Positions 1 through 8,386 of a stretch of 64,000 bases of DNA are shown here, one piece after another. Both the position numbers and the translations under genes were made by a program. Source of the DNA: Clostridia bacterium (GTDB taxonomy: Bacteria; Bacillota; Clostridia; Christensenellales; SZUA-584); contig JABGQS010000002.1 in the NCBI GenBank assembly GCA_018648645.1, positions 62,001 through 126,000 of the forward strand. The letters are read 5' to 3'. Position 1 is the first letter of the stretch; each line of letters starts with the position of its first letter. Under the pieces are notes generated by a model. It did not search any database and was not told the origin of the DNA. It was given only the letters and a program-made list of their open reading frames with translations.

Positions 1-777
1 ATATCCCGTGATGTCCGGGTATATCCAAAAGTTGCAGTCATGATACCATGCAAAATAGCCGTCCTGGTGGATAATGATGTCGAAGTAGTAAGTCGTGAAC
101 GCTTTGACTGAAGTATCAGTCGTCTTTGTGTTAAGCATCAAAGTGTCTTGCGAGAAATCCAATGAAAAAATCTCGATAGACAGCGTATCGTTTGCCGCGC
201 CCAGAGCGCCTTCGTCAAAGGATATGATATTGTCTTGCGTTGGTATCTGTGTCTCCGCCGCGTCCCGCTCTAGCTGCGTGACTGTCAACCAAAGCAATTC
301 TACCGTATTTCCGGCATCATCGTACAAGCTGCCAGCGCCGCCGATAGTACCGCGCACGTATACCAGCTCGCGGTTCGCAAGCACCGGGACTTCGCCGGGA
401 AACTCGAGTACTGTGTACGATTCGAATTGACCTCCGTTTGTGTATGCTTCTGCGTAGTACACAGAGATTCCGTCAAGCTGCTGCAGTTCGCTGACGATCA
501 TGAATGGACTGCCGTATTCGCTTCCTGCAAACGCGTCCGGGTCGGCAAAAACAGCGGGCGCGTGCGCAAAGCTGTATGCTCCCATCTCTGTATTTGCGGT
601 CGGCTGCTCGGTTGGCTGCTCCGTCGGCTGCTCGGTCGGCTGCTCGGTCGGCTGCTCAGTCGGCTGCTCGGTCGGGGTGTTGTCAGGTGGCTCGCCCAAA
701 GTCGTGTCGCTTATTCCGCATGCTGCCAGCGAAAAACAAATAACCAGAATGATGATAATCAGTAAAGTTCTTTTCAT
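1..777 (-). CDS. Lipoprotein with Thr-Glu-Gln-Pro linker, 3' end outside window
   Basis: The minus-strand frame is open from the ATG at 777 to the window edge (259 codons, no stop), so the C-terminus is missing. It begins with a lipoprotein signal (MKRTLLIIII...) and a lipobox LAAC, so Cys20 would be lipidated and the protein held on the outer face of the membrane. Six TEQP repeats follow as a flexible linker. The remaining part has no family I recognise; it is rich in beta-forming residues. A good Shine-Dalgarno (aaggaggg) precedes the ATG. The gene upstream on the same strand ends 33 bases earlier, so the two may be co-transcribed. Function unknown. Confidence 0.8.
   Translation of the reverse strand, partial: MKRTLLIIIILVICFSLAACGISDTTLGEPPDNTPTEQPTEQPTEQPTEQPTEQPTEQPTANTEMGAYSFAHAPAVFADPDAFAGSEYGSPFMIVSELQQLDGISVYYAEAYTNGGQFESYTVLEFPGEVPVLANRELVYVRGTIGGAGSLYDDAGNTVELLWLTVTQLERDAAETQIPTQDNIISFDEGALGAANDTLSIEIFSLDFSQDTLMLNTKTTDTSVKAFTTYYFDIIIHQDGYFAWYHDCNFWIYPDITGY
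601..672 (-). repeat. Six 12-bp tandem repeats encoding TEQP
   Basis: Six near-perfect copies of cggctgctcggt on the plus strand, with single-base variants in units 2 and 5. On the minus strand they encode the Thr-Glu-Gln-Pro linker of the lipoprotein. The 12-bp unit keeps frame, so copy number could change by slippage without breaking the gene. Confidence 0.9.
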
Positions 778-809
778 GTTAAAGCCCTCCTTTTTGGTTA
801 AACTTTTAA

Positions 810-1439
810 TTACGGTGTTATACTCTTTTCGGCAAACCCTAGCCTCAATTTTTTACTCGTGTAGATGATTGTAGTCACACTAACTGCAATCATTGCGGCT
901 TCAACGATAAAACCAGATATAATCGGTGTTAAGGAGTTCAAATCAACGTAGTTAAGAAGCAAATCAATTATGATTGGTGAAAATAAAAACATATATGGTA
1001 TTAGTATCTGCTCCTGGCTTTTCTTGCTTCTTCGATTAAGCAGAAAAAGTGCTGACCATACAACCAGTATTGATAAATATAATATGATTTCGACTATGAC
1101 GATGAAAATAGTCGCAATAGACGAACTTTCATAAATCACGTTCAGTATTGCACTTTGTGTCATTAATAGTGGCAGCGATAGCGCCAGTATTAAAAAAACG
1201 ACCTTTGGCTTGGGCTTTTCCCAAAAAAGAAATAAAGCAGCTGCTCCGGAATAAAGAAAAATTATTGAAAGCGTGCCTAAAAAACTACTCGCAAATACCT
1301 TGCTCCATATCGTTTCATAATTTCTAGACATAAAATTCCAATAAATAGATTGATATAATCTAAAAAGTATTACGTAAGCACAAGCTGCAATGAGAAACCA
1401 GCAAAGTATTTTTTTAGCTGTTATAATTCTATTGGACAT
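810..1439 (-). CDS. Multi-pass membrane protein, unknown function
   Basis: A 209-residue protein starting at MSNRIITAKK. The longer ORF in the track runs back into the aminotransferase gene and is Arg-rich there, so the inner ATG at 1439, preceded by taggag, is preferred. About six hydrophobic segments are visible, for example around SLSIIFLYSGAAALFLF and the C-terminal IISGFIVEAAMIAVSVTTII. There are no catalytic motifs and I do not recognise the family. It lies between an aminotransferase and a lipoprotein on the same strand; co-transcription is plausible but does not tell function. Confidence 0.7.
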   Translation of the reverse strand: MSNRIITAKKILCWFLIAACAYVILFRLYQSIYWNFMSRNYETIWSKVFASSFLGTLSIIFLYSGAAALFLFWEKPKPKVVFLILALSLPLLMTQSAILNVIYESSSIATIFIVIVEIILYLSILVVWSALFLLNRRSKKSQEQILIPYMFLFSPIIIDLLLNYVDLNSLTPIISGFIVEAAMIAVSVTTIIYTSKKLRLGFAEKSITP

Positions 1440-1465
1440 GTTTTCTCCTACCGAACTTCGGGAAG

Positions 1466-2635
1466 CTACATATTCTCCTGCACAACCGCTTTCAATATGT
1501 CCATGCCTTCGTCTATTTGCGACAGCGATGCCATAGAGAAGTTTAGGCGCATTGTGCTTTTGCCGCTGCCATCGGGATAAAAGTGGGTGCCCGGCACGAA
1601 TGCTACGCCGCGCTCTACCGCGTTTTCGAAAATTGGCATGGCGTCGGCGCCGTTTGGCAGGTCTAGCCATATGAAGAGTCCGCCGTCGGGGACGGTGTAT
1701 TTAATGCTGTCCGGGAAGCTCTTAAGCTTGGCCAGCATGGCATCGCGCTTGGCTTTGTAGACAGCGTTGATTTTGGCGATGTGTTTGTGGAGCTTTCCTG
1801 AGTTTACATAAGCCGTCACGATTTCTTGCGATAGGTTGCTGGTGTGCAGGTCTTCGCCCTGTTTGCAGACGTTGTATTTGGCAATTACGCGCGGGTCGGC
1901 AATTGCTGCGCCGACGCGAAGGCCGGGCGATATAATCTTCGAGAAGCTCATGAGGTAGATTACGTTGTCGGTTTTGTCAAAGCTTTTGATGGGCGGCACA
2001 GGATCGCCAGAGTATCGCAAATCGCAGTATGGGTCGTCCTCGAGAATGAGCACGCCGTGCTTTTCGCAGACCTGCACCATTTTGGCTCTGCGCTCTATAC
2101 TCATCGTTCGCCCTGTCGGGTTTTGGAATGTCGGGATGGTGTAGACGAACTTAGGGTTGTGCGCGATAATCGCAGCTTCAAGCGCATCTATGTCCATGCC
2201 GTGCTCGTCCATCTTGACGCCTTTTACGTCCGCTTCGTATGTCAAAAACGTTTGGAGCGCGCCTATGAACGTAGGCGATTCTGCGAGGATAACGTCGCCC
2301 GGATTGATAAGCGACTTGGCCGCTAGACCGATGCCTTGCGTGGAGCCTGACGTGATGATGACTTGCTCGGGAGTCGCCGCGATGCCGCGCTGTTTCGCCA
2401 TATCTATGACGACATCCTTCAGCTTTGCTGCGCCGGGTGTGCCGCCGTATTGCAAAACCGCGCTGCCGTTTTTGTGGAGCAGCTTGTGCGCGATGTCTGC
2501 AACGTCGTCGTTCGGGAAGCAGTCGGGCGCGGGATTGCCTCCTGCGAAGCTGATCATGCCGGGTTGCTCTAGGAGCGCGAAAATTGCCCTGATTGCGCTG
2601 CCCGAAACGTTGTCTAATCTTTTTGCGAATTTCAT
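1466..2635 (-). CDS. PLP-dependent class I/II aminotransferase (2-aminoadipate/aromatic type)
   Basis: A 389-residue fold-type I aminotransferase. The N-terminal part MISFAGGNPAPDCFP is typical of the LysN/Aro8-like group, which also forms the C-terminal domain of MocR regulators. QNPTG lies near residues 171-175, EDDPY near 199-203 (Asp to the PLP pyridine), and SFSKIISPGLRVG holds the Schiff-base lysine near 233. There is no N-terminal GntR domain, so it is an enzyme and not a MocR regulator. It would transfer amino groups between 2-oxoglutarate and an aromatic, branched or aminoadipate-like substrate in the cytoplasm; the exact substrate cannot be read. The Shine-Dalgarno aaagga supports the start. 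Confidence 0.9.
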   Translation of the reverse strand: MKFAKRLDNVSGSAIRAIFALLEQPGMISFAGGNPAPDCFPNDDVADIAHKLLHKNGSAVLQYGGTPGAAKLKDVVIDMAKQRGIAATPEQVIITSGSTQGIGLAAKSLINPGDVILAESPTFIGALQTFLTYEADVKGVKMDEHGMDIDALEAAIIAHNPKFVYTIPTFQNPTGRTMSIERRAKMVQVCEKHGVLILEDDPYCDLRYSGDPVPPIKSFDKTDNVIYLMSFSKIISPGLRVGAAIADPRVIAKYNVCKQGEDLHTSNLSQEIVTAYVNSGKLHKHIAKINAVYKAKRDAMLAKLKSFPDSIKYTVPDGGLFIWLDLPNGADAMPIFENAVERGVAFVPGTHFYPDGSGKSTMRLNFSMASLSQIDEGMDILKAVVQENM

Positions 2636-2753
2636 AATATATATTTCCTTTGTTATTTATTGCCGTTTTGTTGATTATAATATGCGAGCGGGTGTTTGTA
2701 CAAGTACATTTGCGCCTTAATTTGCACTCTTGTGCGCAATACCGAGAAACGAA

Positions 2754-2782
2754 TTGGCGGTGCGGCTGTTGTATGGTATACT
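2754..2782 (+). promoter_or_regulatory. Sigma-70-type promoter of the nitroreductase gene
   Basis: TTGGCG, 17 bp, TATACT. It lies in the divergent gap between the aminotransferase and the nitroreductase and would start transcription about 30 bases before the chosen start codon. Confidence 0.65.
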
Positions 2783-2819
2783 TTTAAGTAACACAAATAC
2801 TATACTGATGGAGAAAAAT

Positions 2820-3488
2820 ATGAATAAAACAAAGGTTAAAAAACAGGTAATGGATGCGTACGGATTTCGACATGCGTGCAAGATATTTGATGCGGACAAG
2901 AAGATAGGCGATGAGGATTTTGACTTTGTGTTGGAAACGGCGCATTTGTCGCCAAGCAGCTTCGGGTTTGAACCGTGGTCGTTTGTTGTGTTGCAGGACG
3001 CAAGAATTAGAGAGTTGCTGGTGCCGTATGCTTGGGGCGCGACAAAACAGCTGCCCACAGCCAGTCATTTTGTAATTTTGCTTGCCAAGAAAAGCGTTGA
3101 TATGAAGCACGGGTCGGACTATGTGCGATATATGATGAAGGAGATTCAGCAGCTGCCCGACGATGTTGCGGACGAGAAAAACGAGAAATATAAGCATTTT
3201 CAAGAGAGCGATTTTGACATTGCGGACGAGCGGACGATGTTTGACTGGGCGGGCAAGCAGTGCTACATTGCGCTGGGGAACATGATGAGTGCTGCCGCGA
3301 TGATTGGCATAGACAGCTGCCCTGTTGAAGGGTTTGACAGAAAGCTGTTGGAAAAGGTTTTGGCAGACGAAGGGGTTTTGGACAGGCAGAAGTATGGCGT
3401 CGCCGTTATGGCGGGCTTTGGGTATAGGATAAAGCAGCCGCGAGAAAAGACGCGACGAAGCAAGGCTGATAAAATCAGAACTGTATAA
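2820..3488 (+). CDS. NAD(P)H nitroreductase family (NfsB-like)
   Basis: A 222-residue FMN-dependent oxidoreductase. The N-terminal AYGFRHACKIFDADKKI resembles the NfsB start (R-H-x3-K-x-F-D), followed by LSPSSFGFEPWSFVVLQD, the FMN-binding and substrate-cap region; the C-terminal AGFGYRIKQPREKTR is the usual phosphate-binding tail. The family reduces nitro groups, quinones or flavins as a cytoplasmic homodimer. I chose the ATG at 2820 because ggag sits about 6 bases before it; the longer track start would lie upstream of the predicted promoter. Natural substrate unknown. Confidence 0.88.
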   Translation: MNKTKVKKQVMDAYGFRHACKIFDADKKIGDEDFDFVLETAHLSPSSFGFEPWSFVVLQDARIRELLVPYAWGATKQLPTASHFVILLAKKSVDMKHGSDYVRYMMKEIQQLPDDVADEKNEKYKHFQESDFDIADERTMFDWAGKQCYIALGNMMSAAAMIGIDSCPVEGFDRKLLEKVLADEGVLDRQKYGVAVMAGFGYRIKQPREKTRRSKADKIRTV

Positions 3489-3504
3489 ACCAGAAGGCGG
3501 TGGC

Positions 3505-3825
3505 TTAGAACACCACCGTTAAAAGGAATTTCATCTGTTCTGTCGCCATCACTGCGTGCGCGATGCCGGCCGGCATGATTATGGTCTGCCCCGCCGATAC
3601 GGCGTATTCTTCGTCGGCGATTGTGACGCCGGCAACGCCGTCGAGCACGGTGACCATCGCGTCGCCGCCCGACTCATGCGAGCTGATTTCCTCATCTTTG
3701 GCAAACGCAAACAGCGTTATGTTGACGGCTTTGTTCTGCACCAGCGTTTTGCTGACGATCTGACCCGGTTGGTACGCAACCAAGTCTTTCATATCGAGTA
3801 TCTTTGATTTTTCGATGTTTTTCAT
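3505..3825 (-). CDS. Small cupin-domain protein
   Basis: A single-domain cupin of 106 residues (111 if the upstream ATG at 3840 is used). The downstream ATG is favoured by ggag nine bases before it. Cupin motif 1 is recognisable in SSHESGGDAMVTVLDGVAGV and motif 2 in PAGIAHAVMA. The motif 1 metal ligands are reduced (HESGGD instead of HxH), so metal binding is uncertain. Such proteins sense or bind small ligands or act as simple enzymes. It is convergent with the nitroreductase; no operon partner is obvious. Confidence 0.8.
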   Translation of the reverse strand: MKNIEKSKILDMKDLVAYQPGQIVSKTLVQNKAVNITLFAFAKDEEISSHESGGDAMVTVLDGVAGVTIADEEYAVSAGQTIIMPAGIAHAVMATEQMKFLLTVVF

Positions 3826-3860
3826 AATTGTTTTCTCCATAGTATTGTTCCAATCCTTTC

Positions 3861-4571
3861 TTATTTGCTCCTAAAATTCCTAGGCTTTAGTATATCAAAC
3901 ATTTTGCGAACCGACCACTTTCTTTTGCGTGTCGCGTCGCCTGTCGAACGGGCGAACGTCAGCACGAAAACGTCACTTGCACCTGCGCCCAGCAGCACCG
4001 CCGCGCATTCTGCAGCGGTTGCGCCGGTAGTCAGCACATCGTCTACGAGGACTACGTTTCCGCTGATTGGTCCGGTGCTGACAAAAGCGCCTTTCATGTT
4101 TTCTTGGCGCTGGACCAGCCCGAGACTGACTTGCGTTCTTGTGTTGCGGGTGCGCTTTGCTGCGCGCACAAACGGTATATCGGTAATTTTCGCGATTCCT
4201 TTAGCCAGCAATTCCGCTTGGTCGAAACCGCGCCGGCGAAGCCGCTTTTTGTGCAGCGGAACGTGACAGATTGCGCTGTAGTCACCTTTCACTGCCGCCG
4301 CCATTTCGCTTGCTATGTACGCGCAGAGATACCGCTTGCCGTTGTATTTGTAGTCGCGAACAACTTTGCTGACCAGTCCTTCGTAATCGTAAACCGAGAA
4401 GGCGCAAAGGTCTTTCGCTTTAGTGTCGCCGTGCTTTCGAGCATTGATTTCATCGCAGCACCGCTTGCACAAAAACGACTCAACGCCTTTTTCTATGCTG
4501 CAAGCCACGCATTTGTCTATGTGGGGCATAGCAGTATCTGCTGCTTTGGTAATCAATCGCGAAAGTTTCAT
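3861..4571 (-). CDS. comFC: ComF family phosphoribosyltransferase-like protein
   Basis: A 236-residue ComFC-like protein. An N-terminal zinc-binding part (CVACS...CKRCC) is followed by a phosphoribosyltransferase fold. The PRPP-type loop VVLVDDVLTTGAT lies near residues 175-187, preceded by the family-typical HVPLHKKRLRRRGFDQAELLA. In competent Bacillota ComFC takes part in handling incoming single-stranded DNA. Its start overlaps the recD2 stop (TGATG), so the two are translationally coupled. That pairs two DNA-processing genes, although other competence genes are not in view. Confidence 0.88.
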   Translation of the reverse strand: MKLSRLITKAADTAMPHIDKCVACSIEKGVESFLCKRCCDEINARKHGDTKAKDLCAFSVYDYEGLVSKVVRDYKYNGKRYLCAYIASEMAAAVKGDYSAICHVPLHKKRLRRRGFDQAELLAKGIAKITDIPFVRAAKRTRNTRTQVSLGLVQRQENMKGAFVSTGPISGNVVLVDDVLTTGATAAECAAVLLGAGASDVFVLTFARSTGDATRKRKWSVRKMFDILKPRNFRSK

Positions 4572-6796
4572 CACAACGCCCCCAGCACGTCTTCAAGCTC
4601 TATTATTTCGTGGTCGAGCGTGGTGTAGCGCCCTTTGATACGGTTGTTGTTTACCATATATTCCACCGTTTTTTTCTGCCCGATGATGATTACTTTTTCC
4701 ATTGCGCGGGTCAATGCAGTGTACAGGAGGTTGCGTGAAAGAAACCGACCTGCGCCTGCGAACAACGGCAAGATCACCACAGGAAATTCGCTGCCTTGTG
4801 ACTTGTGAACTGTGACGGCGTATGCGTGCTCGATTTGCTCAAGTTCTTTGAATTCGTAGGTGGCGTCTTTGTTCCCGTCGAAGCGTATTACCGCTTGCTT
4901 CGCGTCGGTGTCGAGGTTAACAATGCGCCCGAGGTCGCCGTTGAACACGCCGATGCCGCTTGCTGAAAAGTGGCTTTCGTCGCTGTAGTACCACTCCATC
5001 GAGTAGTTATTTTTGGTTTGCATAACCTTGTCGCCTTGGCGGAACGTGGTGTCGCCTACTTTGACTTCACTTTTGGACGCGAGCCACGGGTTAAGCAGCT
5101 CGCGAATTTGCACGTTGATGTTGTGCACGCCGAGGATGCCTTTTTTGACAGGGCAGAGTATTTGCGTGTCCTCGAGAATATCGTAGCGTTCATTAAGCTC
5201 GTCCGTCAGCAGCATTTTGATGTAGTCCAAAACCTGCTCCGGCTGCTGCTTTGGTATGAATATAAAGTCGCCCGTTAAGTAGAACTCGGGCTGCTCGCCC
5301 CGGTTCACCCTGTGCGCGTTTTCTACGATGTTGCCGCCTTCCTTTTGACGATAGAATTTGGTCAGATTGCTGACTGTGAACGCGCCGCTTTTGATGATGT
5401 CGCGCAGGACGTTGCCGGGTCCGACGGACGGAAGCTGGTCTGCGTCGCCAACGATGATGAGGCGGGTGCCGCCGCAGAGTGCGCGAAGCAGCGAGCGCAT
5501 CAGGAAAACGTCTATCATGGACGCTTCGTCTACAATCACCGCTTCGGCTTCGAGCGGGTTCTCTTCGTCGCGCATGAAGCGTGCGTAGCCTATAAACTCG
5601 TCCTCGTCGCTACCTCTGCCGTACTCGAGCAGGCGGTGAATCGTTCGCGCTTCTCGCCCGGTTGATTGTTCGATACGCTTGGCCGCGCGACCTGTGGGTG
5701 CACAAAGCACAGTTTCTACGCCGCTCATTTCGAATATAGATATTATCGCTTTGATGATGGTTGTTTTGCCTGTGCCGGGCCCGCCTGTGATGACCTCGAC
5801 CTGACCGTTAAGCGCGGAAAGAACCGCTCGCTCTTGCTCTTCTGACAGGTGCTCGTTGCCGATAAAGCGCTCGTAAGCGTCGTTTGCGTTTTTAATTTTA
5901 ATGCGCGGTGTGTCTTTGGCGAGCATATAAAGCCGCCGCGCCACGTCCGCTTCGGCGATGTGCGCCTCGATATGAAACACCGCCGGGGTGTCGTTAATCA
6001 GCTTTTGCACGATGCGCCCCGACTGGGTAAGCGAAGTGATTCGCATTTGCACAAGCTCTTGCTCGATACCGAGACGCCCGCTTGCTTTGCGGACAACCTC
6101 GCCCCGAGGCAGGCACGTGTGCCCATCGTTCATGGCTATCTTTAGCTCGTGCTGTATGCCTGTGTCGATGCGAAACTCGCTCGTTTTCTCGACGCCCATG
6201 TTGCCCGCGATCCTGTCGGCGCGCTCGAAACCGATGCCTACGATGTCGTCGATCATGCGGTATGGGTTCTCGCCAATAAGCGTGGCTGCTGCGCTGCCGT
6301 ATCTATCGAATGCGCGAAACGCCTGTTTGATGGAAAGCCCGAGGTTTTGCAGGTCGATTACGATTTGCTTGATGCCTATGTGCTCGGAAAAGCTCTCTGC
6401 GATACTTTGGCTGAGACGAGCGCTGATGCCGTTTATCTCTGCTAGCAGTTCGGGTGAGTTTTCGATTATGTCGAAGGTGTCTTGACCGAATTTGTCTACG
6501 ATGCGACCTGCAATCGCTTCGCCCACGCCCTTGACCAAACCGCTCGAGAGGAACATGCGGATGGACTCGTCCGTGTTTGGCAGCCGTGTTTCGACCGATT
6601 TGACAACGAACTGCTGACCGTAGACGCGATGCTCTCCCCACGCGCCGAAAAGACGCACAAACTCGCCTTCGTGAATGTGCGGCATACAGCCGACAGCCGT
6701 GGTGAGCATACCGTCAAAATCGAGCGACATCACCGTCCAGCCGTTTTCGTCGTTTCTAAAGTTGATTTCGAGAACTGTACCCTCTATACTCGTCAT
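4571..6796 (-). CDS. recD2: RecD2-type ATP-dependent 5'-3' DNA helicase
   Basis: A 741-residue SF1B helicase, close in length to Deinococcus RecD2 and longer than E. coli RecD. An N-terminal OB-like region and helix-hairpin-helix segments (GVGEAIAGRIV, IVGIGFERADRIA) precede Walker A GGPGTGKTT near 338-346, Walker B VDEASM near 435, and the C-terminal motif AVTVHKSQGSEFP. RecD2 acts without RecBC in replication-fork and mismatch-linked repair. There is no Shine-Dalgarno before the ATG; instead TACAAT ends six bases upstream, so the mRNA may be leaderless (see findings). comFC follows directly. Confidence 0.92.
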   Translation of the reverse strand: MTSIEGTVLEINFRNDENGWTVMSLDFDGMLTTAVGCMPHIHEGEFVRLFGAWGEHRVYGQQFVVKSVETRLPNTDESIRMFLSSGLVKGVGEAIAGRIVDKFGQDTFDIIENSPELLAEINGISARLSQSIAESFSEHIGIKQIVIDLQNLGLSIKQAFRAFDRYGSAAATLIGENPYRMIDDIVGIGFERADRIAGNMGVEKTSEFRIDTGIQHELKIAMNDGHTCLPRGEVVRKASGRLGIEQELVQMRITSLTQSGRIVQKLINDTPAVFHIEAHIAEADVARRLYMLAKDTPRIKIKNANDAYERFIGNEHLSEEQERAVLSALNGQVEVITGGPGTGKTTIIKAIISIFEMSGVETVLCAPTGRAAKRIEQSTGREARTIHRLLEYGRGSDEDEFIGYARFMRDEENPLEAEAVIVDEASMIDVFLMRSLLRALCGGTRLIIVGDADQLPSVGPGNVLRDIIKSGAFTVSNLTKFYRQKEGGNIVENAHRVNRGEQPEFYLTGDFIFIPKQQPEQVLDYIKMLLTDELNERYDILEDTQILCPVKKGILGVHNINVQIRELLNPWLASKSEVKVGDTTFRQGDKVMQTKNNYSMEWYYSDESHFSASGIGVFNGDLGRIVNLDTDAKQAVIRFDGNKDATYEFKELEQIEHAYAVTVHKSQGSEFPVVILPLFAGAGRFLSRNLLYTALTRAMEKVIIIGQKKTVEYMVNNNRIKGRYTTLDHEIIELEDVLGAL

Positions 6797-6802
6797 AGAA
6801 CT

Positions 6803-6808
6803 ATTGTA
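6803..6808 (-). promoter_or_regulatory. -10 box (TACAAT) directly upstream of recD2
   Basis: On the minus strand TACAAT is followed by six bases and then the recD2 ATG. A -35 is weak (TTCCAT with a 19-bp spacer is the best I see). No ribosome binding site fits in the six-base gap. Confidence 0.45.
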
Positions 6809-6824
6809 CCATATCGCGGGTGGA

Positions 6825-7154
6825 TTATGGAAGGTTTATAACCGGTTTAATTGAGAAAGACATATATAGCACTGCAAATACAATGAATGCAATCAGCAGA
6901 GCCGAAATAATCCGCAGAAACAGCGCGAACTGTGCATTTTCATCCTCAATATCTTTGGCGTGGATAAACATGAAAACGATAATCGGCGCAAGTCCACCTA
7001 TAATAACGGGAGACAATTGCGTCAATGTATACGCCCAAAATGCATTCGTGCCGTATACATAGCTTGACAGGTCTTTGATGTACATGACTGCGAACAGCAC
7101 AGTAAAAATGACACCGATTAAAAGGAGTATGTACTTTGCTTTTTTTCTTTTCAT
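6825..7154 (-). CDS. Small 3-TM membrane protein (paralogue of next gene)
   Basis: 109 residues, starting MKRKKAKYILLL after aaggagctcaatca. Three hydrophobic segments are visible, with a charged loop HAKDIEDEN after the second. It aligns by eye with the upstream gene at 7230-7574: TNAFWAYTLTQLSPVIIGG matches the paralogue's MQVFWEWSMLEMTAVIIVG, and IHAKDI matches LHARDI. The tandem pair arose by duplication. I do not recognise a family; function unknown. Confidence 0.75.
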   Translation of the reverse strand: MKRKKAKYILLLIGVIFTVLFAVMYIKDLSSYVYGTNAFWAYTLTQLSPVIIGGLAPIIVFMFIHAKDIEDENAQFALFLRIISALLIAFIVFAVLYMSFSIKPVINLP

Positions 7155-7229
7155 TGATTGAGCTCCTTATGGTTAATAATTGGGCACCTGCGGCGTACGC
7201 CGAGATTGATTTATAGCTTGTTTGACAAA

Positions 7230-7574
7230 TTACATAACAAACGAATATGCATCCCAACCGAAAACCAGCGAAACGATGAGCATGATGGTGATCATCAGGG
7301 CGCTGTGCGACAGCCAAGCTATGGACAGCACCATGAGGAAAATCGCAAATCCTTTTTTGCGCTGCATGATGTCGCGCGCGTGCAGGAGCATTGCGATGCT
7401 CATGGGCACGAGACCTACGATTATAACAGCGGTCATTTCGAGCATGGACCACTCCCAAAACACTTGCATTCCAAATGCGAAGTCCAGCATGTTCATGAAA
7501 AACAGCACTGTCCAAAAGAGGGCGACGGCTGCGCCGAATATGAAGAGGGTGAGTTTTACTGCTTTTCTTGACAT
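7230..7574 (-). CDS. Small 3-TM membrane protein (tandem paralogue)
   Basis: 114 residues, with Shine-Dalgarno aaaaagga before ATG. Topology matches the following gene: TM1 LTLFIFGAAVALFWTVLFF, a second helix around the W-S-M-L-E segment, a conserved (I/L)HA(K/R)DI loop, then TM3. The shared F-W and HA-x-DI positions suggest a constrained fold. It was probably transcribed with the downstream copy. No motif gives a function. Confidence 0.75.
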   Translation of the reverse strand: MSRKAVKLTLFIFGAAVALFWTVLFFMNMLDFAFGMQVFWEWSMLEMTAVIIVGLVPMSIAMLLHARDIMQRKKGFAIFLMVLSIAWLSHSALMITIMLIVSLVFGWDAYSFVM

Positions 7575-7700
7575 GTAAGTGTGCTCCTTTTTGTAATCCC
7601 GGTTCGTTTATTGTACCATAATTTGGACGAGTTGTGGCCGGATATTATTAAGGAAAAGAGAACGCCTATTAGAAGTAAATTAATAATCTACAAAAAGGGC

Positions 7701-7736
7701 TTGACAAACGTAACAGTGTTATGTTACGCTGTTACG
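7701..7736 (+). promoter_or_regulatory. yhbD promoter overlapped by palindromic operator
   Basis: TTGACA (7701-7706), 18 bp, TACGCT (7725-7730). The spacer and -10 are covered by a perfect inverted repeat CGTAACAG, 12 bp, CTGTTACG (7709-7716 and 7729-7736). A dyad inside a lengthened spacer is the layout bound by MerR-like regulators, and the first downstream gene encodes a MerR-like helix-turn-helix, so autoregulation is a reasonable inference. Confidence 0.6.
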
Positions 7737-7753
7737 CATGGAGGGACAAACAC

Positions 7754-8377
7754 ATGAATGAAGAGCTGATAAGCAAAAAAGAATTGCTGGAGAAAACGAG
7801 TATTTCTTACGGGCAGCTGTATAGATGGAAACGCAAGGGGCTGATTCCCGAGGATTGGTTTATACGCAAGTCGACGTATACCGGGCAGGAGACGTTTTTT
7901 CCGCGCAGTCAGGTGCTCTCTCGCATTGACCGCATCAAGAACATGAAGGATGATGTGTCGCTTGACGACCTCGCCGATGTGTTTGCGCCAAAGCAGAGCA
8001 CCGGCAAGCAGACCCCGGACAGCATCGTAGAGCGCGGGATTGTGAGCGCGGACGTGATGGCGCTGTTTATTGAAGCGCGGGGCGACGACAAGGATCTTGA
8101 GTTCGGCGAGATGTTGAGCTTGTATATATTCGGCACGGTATTAAGCTCCGGCGATGTGAACCTTAGCGAAGCGAAGCAAATGCTCGATGTGTATCATACG
8201 AGCGCTATCAAGCACGGCGACACTGCGAGCGAAATGTATTTGACGCGCAAACTGGGGACGTTTAGCTGCTTTGCACTGTCGCCGCCGGTGAAGATATGTT
8301 TTGACAAGGACACAAAGCTGGTGCGCAGGATCGATATAAACGCAGCTATGGAAGAGCTGAAATTAAAAATTGTTTAG
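7754..8377 (+). CDS. YhbD-like MerR-type helix-turn-helix protein (DUF4004)
   Basis: 207 residues beginning MNEELISKKELLEKTSISY. The N-terminal 60 residues form a MerR-like HTH (SYGQLYRWKRKGLIPEDWF), followed by GQETFFPRSQVLSRID and a helical C-terminal part without a recognisable ligand pocket. The order yhbD-like regulator then bactofilin matches the yhbD-yhbE arrangement of Bacillus. The ATG at 7754 is preferred because ggaggga precedes it; the track start at 7721 lies inside the promoter. It probably controls its own operon through the palindrome upstream. Confidence 0.82.
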   Translation: MNEELISKKELLEKTSISYGQLYRWKRKGLIPEDWFIRKSTYTGQETFFPRSQVLSRIDRIKNMKDDVSLDDLADVFAPKQSTGKQTPDSIVERGIVSADVMALFIEARGDDKDLEFGEMLSLYIFGTVLSSGDVNLSEAKQMLDVYHTSAIKHGDTASEMYLTRKLGTFSCFALSPPVKICFDKDTKLVRRIDINAAMEELKLKIV

Positions 8378-8386
8378 GAGGCAAAT

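Noticed and set aside
500-868. ORFs with CSVG or RLLG repeats
   Set aside because: Alternative frames of the 12-bp repeat in the lipoprotein; the minus-strand frame has signal peptide and Shine-Dalgarno.
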